Shown here: positions 8,156-16,048 of the stretch, one piece after another
Layout of the letters: every line of letters begins with the position of its first letter
Position numbering within the stretch: position 1 is the stretch's first letter
NCBI RefSeq assembly: GCF_000423185.1
Contig: NZ_AUHM01000002.1
Location: forward strand, 491,320-555,319
DNA: 64,000 nt
Direction of reading: 5' to 3'
From: Inquilinus limosus DSM 16000
Lineage (GTDB): Bacteria; Pseudomonadota; Alphaproteobacteria; DSM-16000; Inquilinaceae
Position numbers and translations under genes: made by a program
Notes under the pieces: generated by a model
Told to the model about the DNA's origin: nothing
Databases searched by the model: none
The model's input: the letters and a program-made list of their open reading frames with translations, nothing else

Positions 8156-9042
8156 CACTGCGTTCCCCAGCGCTTCTGCAGCCGGAAATAGGCCAGCGTC
8201 AGGATCAGGATCATGGCGGCCAGCGTCAGGCTCTGGGCCGCGGCGTCGCCCATGCGGAAGAAGCCGAAGCCGGTGCGGTAGATCGAGTAGACGACGGTCG
8301 GCAGGGTCGAGCCGCCGGTGCCGGTGCGGGTCAGGATGTAGATGTAGTCGAAGGCCTGAAACGCATGGATGGTCGACAGCACCGTCTGGAAGAACAGGCT
8401 GGGCACCATCAGCGGCAGGGTGATGAACAGCAGCTGGTGCCGCGGCCGGGCGCCGTCGATCCGCGCGGCCTCGTAGTAGTCGCGCGGCACCGCCTGCAGC
8501 CCGGCCAGAAACACGATCATGCCCTCGCCGATCGCGCCCCAGACATTCACGATCACCACCGAGATCAGCACCATGCGGGGCCCGAGCCAGCGCACCGGGT
8601 CGCCGCCCAGGGCGGTGACGATGCCGTTCAAGAGCCCCTGGTCCTGGGCGAAGATCCAGCTCCAGATCAGCCCGACCGCAGTGGGCGAGGTGATCACCGG
8701 CAGGAAGTACAGCGCGCGGAACAGCCCGACCCAGGTCACCCGCCGGTTCAGCAGCAGGGCGACGCCGAGCGAGATCGCCACCGTCAGAGGCACGTAGAGC
8801 GCCGAGAAGGCCAGCGTGTTGCCGAGCGCCTTGAGGAAGCCGCGGTCGGCCGCGAGGTGCGCGTAGTTGTCCAGCCCCGCCCAGCCGGGCGGCGTCAGCA
8901 GGTCCCAGCGCAGCAGGCTCAAGCCCGCGGTCGCCACCACCGAGCCGAGGGCCCCGAGGAGGAGGCCCAGCAGCGTCGGCGCCAGGAGCAGCAGGAGCCA
9001 GGCCCGGTCACGGCCCTGCGGGCGGAGGCCGTTCGGCGGCAT
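8155..9042 (-). CDS. Carbohydrate ABC transporter permease (MalF/UgpA type)
   Basis: The 295-residue protein has six predicted hydrophobic segments and an EAA loop DYYEAARIDGARPRHQLLFITLPLMVPSL. The start at 9042 (MPPNGLRPQGRDRAWLLLLLAPTLLG) is preferred to the arginine-rich upstream extension, which is not protein-like and overlaps the binding-protein gene. It follows that gene by 17 bases and abuts the MalG-type gene. Confidence 0.92.
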   Translation of the reverse strand: MPPNGLRPQGRDRAWLLLLLAPTLLGLLLGALGSVVATAGLSLLRWDLLTPPGWAGLDNYAHLAADRGFLKALGNTLAFSALYVPLTVAISLGVALLLNRRVTWVGLFRALYFLPVITSPTAVGLIWSWIFAQDQGLLNGIVTALGGDPVRWLGPRMVLISVVIVNVWGAIGEGMIVFLAGLQAVPRDYYEAARIDGARPRHQLLFITLPLMVPSLFFQTVLSTIHAFQAFDYIYILTRTGTGGSTLPTVVYSIYRTGFGFFRMGDAAAQSLTLAAMILILTLAYFRLQKRWGTQ

Positions 9043-9059
9043 CGCGATTCCCGCCCGGC

Positions 9060-10316
9060 TCAGCGCTGGCCCTGCAGGACGTCGTCGGCCGCGGGGCCGA
9101 TCTCGTCCAGCGCGTCGTCGATCTCGGCATCGCCGTTCCAGACCGGCTGCAGCGCGTCGCCGACGACGGTCGACCACTCCTCATAGCCGCGGAAGGACGG
9201 CTTCAGCCGGGCGTAGGACAGGGCGTCCAGGAACACGCGCTGGTCGATCTTCGGGCCGGGCTGGTCGAGATAGGCCGGGCCTTCCGCCACCGATTTCAGG
9301 ATCGGCACGGCGAAGCCGAGCTTCGCCAGCGCCGCCTGCCCGTCCGGCCCGATCGCGAACTTCACGAAGTCCCAGGCCTCCTTCGGATGGGGCGTCGCCT
9401 TGGCGATGACGAAACCGGCGCTGTTGACGCTGGTCACCCGCCCCTTCGGCCCGGAGGGCAGCGGCGCCACGCCCCAGGCGAAGCCGCGTTCGGCATATTC
9501 CGGCACCACCCAATGGCCGGAGACGGTCATTGCGGCGATGCCGGCGGAGAAGCCGTCCGTGCCGTACTGCCGGAGCTGCTCCGGCGTCGGCATCGCCTTG
9601 TCGTCGAAGGCCATGCCGGCGATGAAATGCCAGGCGTCGCGCGCCGCCCCTTCCGCCAGCAGCGTGCGGCTGCGGTCGGCGCTGACGATGTCGCCGCCAT
9701 GGCTCCACACCACCGGGCCCCAGAACGGCTCCGCATCCAGGATCTCGGACCAGAAGCCCCATTGGTCGGTGGTGCCGTCGCCGTCCTTGTCGAGCGTCAG
9801 GGCCTTGGCGGTGCGCCGCAGGTCGCCCCAGCTCCACTCCGCGGTCGGATAGGGCAGCCCGGCGGCGTCGAACATGTCCTTGTTGTAGTAGAGGACGATG
9901 GTCTGGAAGTCGCGCGGCAGGCCGTAGATGCCGTCCGGCGTGCGGTAGGCCTCGAGCGTGATCGGGTAGATGTCGTCCAGCGCCTTCGGGTCGGCGTCGA
10001 GATAGGGCTGCAGGTTCAGCAGCGCGTCCCGCGACTGCCAGTCCGGATACAGCGGCGCGTCCATGGCGAAGATGTCGGGCGGGTTGCCGCCGGCCACCAG
10101 CACGCGCAGCTTCTGCCAATAGGACGACCAGTCGTTGACCTCGACCTTGACCTTGATGTCGGGGTGCTTGGCCTCGAAGGCGTCGGCGACGCTGCGCCAG
10201 ACCTCGCCCTCCGACGGCGTGCCCCAGATCATGTAGGTCAGTTCGGTCGCCGCCCGCGCCGGGCTCGCCGCGGCCAGTGCCGCGCAGACCAGCGCGGCGG
10301 ATGCCTGCAATCTCAT
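9060..10316 (-). CDS. Sugar ABC transporter substrate-binding protein (family 1)
   Basis: The 418-residue protein has a signal peptide (MRLQASAALVCAALAAASPARA) and then ATELTYMIWGTPSEGEVWRSVADAFEAKHPDIKVKVEV, characteristic of family-1 sugar-binding proteins. Length also fits. It is first of a minus-strand operon: binding protein, MalF-type permease, MalG-type permease, GH4 glycosidase, SDR. No ATPase gene is present, so the importer must borrow a shared MsmK/UgpC-type ATPase encoded elsewhere. The ligand is probably a galactoside or a related oligosaccharide, inferred from the GH4 gene. Confidence 0.9.
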   Translation of the reverse strand: MRLQASAALVCAALAAASPARAATELTYMIWGTPSEGEVWRSVADAFEAKHPDIKVKVEVNDWSSYWQKLRVLVAGGNPPDIFAMDAPLYPDWQSRDALLNLQPYLDADPKALDDIYPITLEAYRTPDGIYGLPRDFQTIVLYYNKDMFDAAGLPYPTAEWSWGDLRRTAKALTLDKDGDGTTDQWGFWSEILDAEPFWGPVVWSHGGDIVSADRSRTLLAEGAARDAWHFIAGMAFDDKAMPTPEQLRQYGTDGFSAGIAAMTVSGHWVVPEYAERGFAWGVAPLPSGPKGRVTSVNSAGFVIAKATPHPKEAWDFVKFAIGPDGQAALAKLGFAVPILKSVAEGPAYLDQPGPKIDQRVFLDALSYARLKPSFRGYEEWSTVVGDALQPVWNGDAEIDDALDEIGPAADDVLQGQR

Positions 10317-10417
10317 CTCTCGCCTCCCTCCGGGCCTGTCTGCGGCCCCCGTGGGTTCGCCCCATGTCGCCACTGTGACACTGCGGATTCCGGATTTCTT
10401 CCGCGCCGCCGCTTGTA

Positions 10418-10429
10418 TTTTCCGGAAAA
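10418..10429. promoter_or_regulatory. Perfect 12-bp palindrome TTTTCCGGAAAA in a divergent promoter region
   Basis: The palindrome lies 20 bases upstream of the AraC regulator start and about 100 bases upstream of the sugar-binding protein start. Its position in the 132-base divergent region makes it a candidate operator for the regulator or for the sugar operon. AraC proteins normally bind direct repeats, so another regulator is possible. Confidence 0.4.
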
Positions 10430-10448
10430 CCAGCCTCTTCTGGGCCGG

Positions 10449-11327
10449 ATGAGCGAGATCCTGACACCGCCCGCCGCCCCGGACGACATCGACGCCTATC
10501 TCGACCGCGGCGCCTTCTATGCCGAGCGGCATCTGCCGGAACCGATGGGCCAGGCGCATTGGCACGACCATGTCGAGCTGAACCTGCTGCTGGCCGGCGG
10601 CATGACCTATCTGTTCAACGGCGCGCGGATCTCGATCGGCGAGAACCGGGTGCACCTGTTCTGGGCGGCGGTGCCGCATCAGGTGATCGCGGTCGAGCCC
10701 ACGGCGGACCTGATCTGCGTCTACCTGCCCTTCGCCGATTTCCTGGCCCTGCCGGTGGCGGATTCCTTCAAATCCAGCGTCATGGACGGCCGCTTCGCGA
10801 CGGTGGCGGCGCCGGACCCGATCGACCCGCTGCTGTTCCAGCGCTGGGCCGCGGAGTGGCCGGACGGGTCCGAGCTGCGACAGCAGATCCTGCGCGAGGA
10901 GGTGGGGCTGCGGGTCAAGCGCCTGTCGCTCGACGCCGTGGCCCCCGAGGCGACGGTCGGCGAGGAGGCGGCCGAGCCGCGGCTGCGCAGCGCCGGCCGC
11001 CGGGCGATCGAACGCGTCCAGGCCATGACCGACCACATCAACGCGCATGTCGGCGAAGCCGTGACGGTCGAGGCGGTGGCCGCCGCCGGCGGGCTGCACC
11101 CGACCAACGCCATGGCGGTGTTCAAGCGGGTGCTGGGCATGACCATCGCCCAGTACATCCGGCGCCAGCGCCTGAGCCGGGCGATGATGCTGCTGGTCGA
11201 CACCGACCAGTCGATCGCCGAGATCGCCTTCGGCTGCGGCTACGGCTCGCTCAGCCAGTTCTATGCCGAGTTCCAGCGCCACTGCCGCAGCACGCCGCGC
11301 CAGTACCGGCTGAGGTTCCGCCGGTAG
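10449..11327 (+). CDS. AraC family transcriptional regulator
   Basis: The 292-residue protein has an N-terminal cupin-like ligand domain (HWHDHVELNLLLAGGMTYLFNG, about residues 38-60) and a C-terminal double helix-turn-helix (about 190-290) ending in IAEIAFGCGYGSLSQFYAEFQRHCRSTPRQYR, the AraC signature. It is transcribed divergently from the sugar ABC/GH4/SDR operon and is the likely local regulator, responding to the imported sugar. Confidence 0.9.
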   Translation: MSEILTPPAAPDDIDAYLDRGAFYAERHLPEPMGQAHWHDHVELNLLLAGGMTYLFNGARISIGENRVHLFWAAVPHQVIAVEPTADLICVYLPFADFLALPVADSFKSSVMDGRFATVAAPDPIDPLLFQRWAAEWPDGSELRQQILREEVGLRVKRLSLDAVAPEATVGEEAAEPRLRSAGRRAIERVQAMTDHINAHVGEAVTVEAVAAAGGLHPTNAMAVFKRVLGMTIAQYIRRQRLSRAMMLLVDTDQSIAEIAFGCGYGSLSQFYAEFQRHCRSTPRQYRLRFRR

Positions 11328-11339
11328 GCGGGCGGCCGG

Positions 11340-12632
11340 TCACATATGCGACGGCAGATAGGTCGCGAGGCCGGGGAATCCCATCAGCACGAAGACCATC
11401 AGCACCATGATGAAGAACATCGGCAGCGCCGCCCGCGCGATGGTGCCCAGCCCGTGCCGGGTCATGCCCTGCAGCACGAACAGGTTGAATCCGACCGGCG
11501 GCGTGATCTGCGCCATCTCGACCACCACCACGATGAAGATGCCGAACCAGATCACGTCGATCCCGGCCTGGCGGATCATCGGCTCGACGATCGCCATGGT
11601 CAGCACCACGGAGGAGATGCCGTCCAGGAAGCAGCCGAGGATGATGTAGAAGACCAGCAGCGCCAGGATCAGCTCGGTCGGCGACAGGCCCAGCCCCTGG
11701 ATCCAGGCGGCCAGGTTGCGCGGCAGGCCGGTGAAGCCCATGGCCAGCGACAGGCAGGCCGATCCGGCGAGGATCAGGGCGATCATGGCGGAGATCACGG
11801 TCGCGCTCTCCAGCCCCTCGAGGAAGCTGCGCCAGTTCAGCGTCCTCTGCCAGGCGGCGAGGCCGAGCGCGCCGAGCACCCCGAAGGCCGCGGCCTCGGT
11901 GGCGGTCGCCGCGCCGGAATACATCGACCCGATGACGAGCAGGACGAGGAGGACGACCGGCAGCAGATGCCGCCCCTCGCTGATCTTCTGGATGAAGCTG
12001 GTGCGCGGCTCGGCCGGCACCTCGCCGGGGCGCAGCAGCCCCCAGCCGACGACGTAGAGCATGAACAGGCCGGCCAGGACCAGGCCCGGGATCACCCCGG
12101 CGATGAACAGCTTGGAGATCGATTCGTTGATGGTCACGCCGTAGACGATCAGCGTCAGCGACGGCGGGATCATCAGCCCCAGCGTCGCCGCGCCGGCCAG
12201 GGTGCCGATGATCATCCGCTCCGGATAGCCGCGGCGGCGCAGCTCCGGGATCGACATGCGGCCGACCGTCATCAGCGTCGCGGCGGAGGAGCCGGAGATG
12301 GCGGCAAAGACGGTGCAGCCGACGATGTTGGTGTGCAGCAGCCGCCCCGGCAGCCGCGCCAGCCAGGGCGACAGGCCGCGGAACAGGCTTTCCGACAGCC
12401 GGGTGCGGAACAGGATCTCGCCCATCCAGATGAACAGCGGCAGGGCGGTCAGCGACCAGCTGGCCGCCGAGCTCCAGATCGTGGTGGCGAGGGCGGGCCC
12501 GGCCGGGCGGCTGGTGAACAGCTCCATGCCGATATAGGCGACACCGAGCAGGGCGAGGCCGATCCAGACGCCGGAGCCGAGCAGGAGGAACAGCGCGACG
12601 AGGAGGATCGCAGTGGCGGTAAGTTGGTCCAT
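11340..12632 (-). CDS. dctM: TRAP transporter large permease (DctM)
   Basis: A 430-residue, highly hydrophobic protein starting MDQLTATAILLVALFLLLGSGVWIGLALLG, with the DctM-family segments PLFIWMGEILFR, GSSAATLMTVGRMSIPELRRRGY and ITPPVGFNLFVLQGM. Length and the 12-helix pattern fit DctM. The start at 12632 is chosen because the upstream extension is non-hydrophobic and Arg-rich. It is last in a dctP-dctQ-dctM operon, 38 bases after dctQ. The transporter uses a sodium or proton gradient to import a carboxylate-like solute. Confidence 0.92.
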   Translation of the reverse strand: MDQLTATAILLVALFLLLGSGVWIGLALLGVAYIGMELFTSRPAGPALATTIWSSAASWSLTALPLFIWMGEILFRTRLSESLFRGLSPWLARLPGRLLHTNIVGCTVFAAISGSSAATLMTVGRMSIPELRRRGYPERMIIGTLAGAATLGLMIPPSLTLIVYGVTINESISKLFIAGVIPGLVLAGLFMLYVVGWGLLRPGEVPAEPRTSFIQKISEGRHLLPVVLLVLLVIGSMYSGAATATEAAAFGVLGALGLAAWQRTLNWRSFLEGLESATVISAMIALILAGSACLSLAMGFTGLPRNLAAWIQGLGLSPTELILALLVFYIILGCFLDGISSVVLTMAIVEPMIRQAGIDVIWFGIFIVVVVEMAQITPPVGFNLFVLQGMTRHGLGTIARAALPMFFIMVLMVFVLMGFPGLATYLPSHM

Positions 12633-12670
12633 GGCCTCGGCCCGGTCTCCGGGGTTGAAAGATCGGACGG

Positions 12671-13231
12671 TCAGATCTCGCGCTGGCTCTCTTCGCCCGC
12701 CTCGACGCCGGCGCTGCCGGTGAGGATCAGAGAGATCAGCCCGTCGAGCAGCGCGATCGCGAAGATCACGGCGCCGGCCGCCATCGCCAGTTGCGGGATC
12801 CACAGCGGCGTCGCGTCCTGGCCCTGGCTGACGTCGTGCAGCTTGTAGGACCAGCGCACCATCGCGACCGCGTACCAGGCGAAGTAGCAGCCGAGCGCCG
12901 CGCCGACGGCCCAGCACCAGAGCTCGCCCCAGCGGCGCCGGGATCCGAGCGCGTTGAGCAGCAGCCCGACCCGGATATGGGCGCCGCGCCGCAGCGCCAG
13001 AGCCAGCGCCAGGAAGGACGACGCCGCCAGCAGATAGGCGGCGTATTCGGTGCCGCCGGGGAACTGCAGCCCGAGCCAGCGCGCCGCCATCGCCGCGACG
13101 ATGACCAGCAGTAGCGCCAGAAGGGACAGGGCGGCCAGGATCCCCGCCCCGAGATACAGCGCGTCGAGCAGGCGCCGGAGGATGCGACCCGCCGAAGCCG
13201 GTGCCGGCCGGGCCGTCGGCTGCGCCGTCAC
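12671..13231 (-). CDS. dctQ: TRAP transporter small permease (DctQ)
   Basis: About 186 residues with four hydrophobic helices (from LDALYLGAGILAALSLLALLLVIVAA) and the FPGGTEYAAYLLAASSFLALALALRRGAHIRV segment typical of DctQ. A GTG start at 13231 overlaps the dctP stop as GTGA and gives the expected length; the longer opening to 13564 lies inside dctP in another frame. Its position between dctP and dctM is the standard TRAP order. Confidence 0.85.
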   Translation of the reverse strand: MTAQPTARPAPASAGRILRRLLDALYLGAGILAALSLLALLLVIVAAMAARWLGLQFPGGTEYAAYLLAASSFLALALALRRGAHIRVGLLLNALGSRRRWGELWCWAVGAALGCYFAWYAVAMVRWSYKLHDVSQGQDATPLWIPQLAMAAGAVIFAIALLDGLISLILTGSAGVEAGEESQREI

Positions 13232-14226
13232 TTCGCGGCCTTGTAGGCGTCGACGATGGCCTGGCCGTCCGCCCCGGCCTTGGCCAGCCATTCCTGGGTC
13301 ATGGTGTCGCCGATCTTCACGAGCTCGGCCCGCCAGCTGTCGGACGGTTTCTCCACCGTCATGCCGTTGGCGGCGAGCTGCCCGACGGTGAAGTCGGTGT
13401 ACTGCACCGCCCGCCAGTACCCCGCATATTCGGCGAGGGAGGCGCAGCCCCGGATGCCGGCGCGGGTGGCATCGTCCAGCCCGTCCCAGCTGTCCTTGTT
13501 GGCGAAGACGTAGTTGCGGGGCAGCCAGGCATCGACCGTGTAGAAGTTGGTGAGCTGCTCCCACACCTTGCGGTCATAGCCGGTGGCACCGGAGGACAGG
13601 AAGGATTCGACCACGCCCGTCGCCAGCGCCTGCGGCAGCTCCGCCTCCTCGATCTGCACCGGGTTCAGGCCGGCCAGCTCGGCGAAGCGGGCGGTCGCGG
13701 CGTTGTAGGCGCGGAACTTCAGCCCCTTGATATCGGCATTCGAGGCCACCGGCTTCTTGAAGTAGAGCCCCTGCGGCGGCCAGGGCACGGCGTACAGCAG
13801 GACCAGGTTCTCGCCGTCGAGGATCTTCTCGACCACCGGCTTCGTCACCCGCCAGAGCCTGGTCGAATCCTCGAAGGAGGTGGCGAGGAAGGGGATCGAG
13901 TCGATGCCGAAGATCGGATTCTCGTTCTGATGGGCGGAGATCAGCCGCTCGCCGATCGGCGCCTGTCCGGTCTGCACCGCGCGCTTGATGTCGTTGCCCT
14001 TGAACAGCGAGCCGGAGGGATGGACGACGATGTCGATCTCGCCGGCCGTCGCCTCCTTCACGCAGGCGGCGAAGGCCTGCGCCGTCCCGGTGTGGAAGTT
14101 GCTCTCGGTATAGGCCGTGGGCATGTCCCAGGTCTCGGCCACGGCCGGGCCGGCCGCCAGCGCGACGGCGGCGGCGAAGGCGAGCCCGGCCGGCAGACTT
14201 CCGAATCCACGACGATGCGCCCCCAT
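13228..14226 (-). CDS. dctP: TRAP transporter substrate-binding protein (DctP)
   Basis: The 332-residue periplasmic protein has a signal peptide ending AGPAVA (about residue 29) and DctP-family segments: SNFHTGTAQAFAACVKEATAGEIDIVVHPSGSLF, and PWPPQGLYFKKPVASNADIKGLKFRAYN with the arginine that normally holds a substrate carboxylate. It starts the TRAP operon and is divergent from an Asp/Glu-racemase-family gene, so the ligand may be that enzyme's substrate or product. Confidence 0.9.
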   Translation of the reverse strand: MGAHRRGFGSLPAGLAFAAAVALAAGPAVAETWDMPTAYTESNFHTGTAQAFAACVKEATAGEIDIVVHPSGSLFKGNDIKRAVQTGQAPIGERLISAHQNENPIFGIDSIPFLATSFEDSTRLWRVTKPVVEKILDGENLVLLYAVPWPPQGLYFKKPVASNADIKGLKFRAYNAATARFAELAGLNPVQIEEAELPQALATGVVESFLSSGATGYDRKVWEQLTNFYTVDAWLPRNYVFANKDSWDGLDDATRAGIRGCASLAEYAGYWRAVQYTDFTVGQLAANGMTVEKPSDSWRAELVKIGDTMTQEWLAKAGADGQAIVDAYKAAK

Positions 14227-14324
14227 TCTCTTCCCCCTGCGCGGTTGTTTGATGTCCCCCGTCTCGCTCGATGGACGAGATCGCCGGGATCGGACTTGAT
14301 AGTGAAAACTTAGCGGTGATTCAG

Positions 14325-14360
14325 GTTTCGAACGGAAGCAAATTCGTTCCCGCTCGAAAC
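14325..14360. promoter_or_regulatory. Inverted repeat in the dctP/racemase divergent region
   Basis: GTTTCGA at 14325-14331 and TCGAAAC at 14354-14360 form a 7-bp inverted repeat with a 22-base spacer, within an AT-richer stretch of the 184-base divergent region. It is a possible operator controlling both directions. No regulator gene is adjacent. Confidence 0.3.
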
Positions 14361-14410
14361 GATTGCGTCCTCGGCACGGTTAACGGGGCGCCTGCGATGG
14401 AGACAGCGGA

Positions 14411-15148
14411 ATGACGGAACGGGGCGGCAAGGCGGTCTACGGCGCCTGCATCGGCATCCTGATGCTCGAGGCGCGGTTCCCGCGCGTTCCGGGCGACATG
14501 GGCAACGGCCTGACCTGGCCCTTCCCGGTGCAGTACCGGGTCGTCCCCCACGCCTCGCCCGACCGGGTGGTGCGCCGGCGGGCGGAAGGCTTGCTGCCCG
14601 CCTTCATCGCCGCGGCGCAAGACCTGGTGCACCACGGCGCCGACGCCATCACCACCAATTGTGGCTTCCTCTCGCTGTTTCAGGACGAGATCGCGGCCGC
14701 GGTCGGCGTGCCGGTCGCGACCTCGTCGCTGATGCAGGTGCCGCTGGTGCAGCGCACCCTGCCGCCCTCGCGCCGCGCCGGCATCCTGACCATCGCGCGC
14801 GAGGCGCTGACCGAGACCCATCTGCGGGCCGCCGGCGTCGACCCGGCGACCCCGGTGATGGGCACCGAGGGCGGGCGCGAATTCACCCGCGCCATCCTCG
14901 GCAACCAGCCCGAGCTCGATGTCGAGGCGGCGCGGGCGGACAATGTCGAGGCGGCGCGCGCCCTGGTCGGGGCCCACCCGGATCTCGGCGCCATCGTGCT
15001 CGAATGCACCAACATGATCCCCTACGCCGCCGATATCCGCCGCGCCACGGGGCTGCCGGTGTTCTCGATCCACAATCTCGTCTCCTGGCTCCACGCCGCG
15101 GTCCTGCCGCGCCGCTTCGACACCCGCCTCGACGACGTGCGGCCCTAG
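14411..15148 (+). CDS. Aspartate/glutamate racemase superfamily protein
   Basis: The 245-residue protein has two cysteine motifs in the positions expected for the racemase superfamily: GADAITTNCGFLSLFQ (Cys near residue 82) and GAIVLECTNMIPYA (Cys near 199). The superfamily includes Asp/Glu racemases, hydantoin racemases, maleate isomerase and arylmalonate decarboxylase. The two-Cys layout fits a racemase or isomerase. It is divergent from a TRAP transporter, suggesting action on an imported chiral acid. No signal peptide is seen. Confidence 0.8.
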   Translation: MTERGGKAVYGACIGILMLEARFPRVPGDMGNGLTWPFPVQYRVVPHASPDRVVRRRAEGLLPAFIAAAQDLVHHGADAITTNCGFLSLFQDEIAAAVGVPVATSSLMQVPLVQRTLPPSRRAGILTIAREALTETHLRAAGVDPATPVMGTEGGREFTRAILGNQPELDVEAARADNVEAARALVGAHPDLGAIVLECTNMIPYAADIRRATGLPVFSIHNLVSWLHAAVLPRRFDTRLDDVRP

Positions 15149-15252
15149 AGCTTCGGTCCCGACGCCTCGTCAAACGGAAGGAGACCCGCAAAGCCGCAAG
15201 CCGGAGGCGCCGCCGATTGCCGTCGCACCCCTCGGCCGGCGAACCGGTGCGG

Positions 15253-15930
15253 CTAGGTGCCCTTTGGGTAATATCCGATCTTGAACAGCTTCGCTCGTGC
15301 CTGCTTGTAGTACTTCTCGACGGATTGCGGATCGATGCCGAATCGATCCCCCATCGCAGCGTAGATCTCCTTGCGCGTAACCCCCTGAGGGCGCTGCCGC
15401 ATGAAGTCGATGATCTCCTGCTCTCGGGGCGTGAGCCTGGAATAGTGGAACTCGGGCGCCTTGTGCTTGACGTGGGAGAGCACCGTCGCGAAGCCCGTCT
15501 CGGCAATCTCCCGCAGAACGCGGTCGAGGACGTCGCGGTCCAGCCCGACCTTTCCGACATAGCCGTTGGCCCCGAGCTGGCGGCACTGCTCGCTCTCATC
15601 CAGCCGGTCCGACCCGGTCACCACGATATGGATCGCCTGGGGCGTCGCCTCCACCACCTCCTTGACCACGGTGAGCCGGTGCGAGCGTGAGGTGGGGTCG
15701 AAGCCCGGAAGCCCGGGGTCTATGACCACCAGGTCGAACTCGTGGGCCCGCAGCAGCGGCTTGGCGCTCTCGATGGTCCCCGCGCCGTGGATGACGCAGT
15801 CCTTGAGGAGCGAGCTCAGCTCGCTGATCAAGCCGAGGCGCATCAGCTCGTGATCCTCGATGACCAGGACACGTGTCGTCTGCTCGCCCGAGGGCATAGA
15901 GGCCTTTTCGGAGCGCTCCGCTACAGCCAT
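15253..15930 (-). CDS. LuxR/NarL-type response regulator
   Basis: About 225 residues. The receiver domain has the acidic pair in VLVIEDHE, the phospho-acceptor Asp in VVIDPGLPG (about residue 71), Thr in VVTGSD and Lys in GYVGKVG (about 127). The C-terminal segment LTPREQEIIDFMRQRPQGVTRKEIYAAMGDRFGIDPQSVEKYYKQARAKL is a GerE-like helix-turn-helix, though SVEKYYKQARAKL departs from the usual TVKNHVSNILRKL. ATG at 15930 is used; GTG at 15933 and ATG at 15897 are alternatives. It follows the histidine kinase gene by 118 bases and is its likely partner. Confidence 0.85.
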   Translation of the reverse strand: MAVAERSEKASMPSGEQTTRVLVIEDHELMRLGLISELSSLLKDCVIHGAGTIESAKPLLRAHEFDLVVIDPGLPGFDPTSRSHRLTVVKEVVEATPQAIHIVVTGSDRLDESEQCRQLGANGYVGKVGLDRDVLDRVLREIAETGFATVLSHVKHKAPEFHYSRLTPREQEIIDFMRQRPQGVTRKEIYAAMGDRFGIDPQSVEKYYKQARAKLFKIGYYPKGT

Positions 15931-16048
15931 CACCGAGGACTCCGGTCTTAATCAGCCTGCCCCAGGAAGCTTAGCCCATTGGAGGGACGGCCGAGTCATT
16001 TTTTGGTCCCTCGCGGACCTGGCCGGCGAAGCGACAGGGGGCCGCCGG

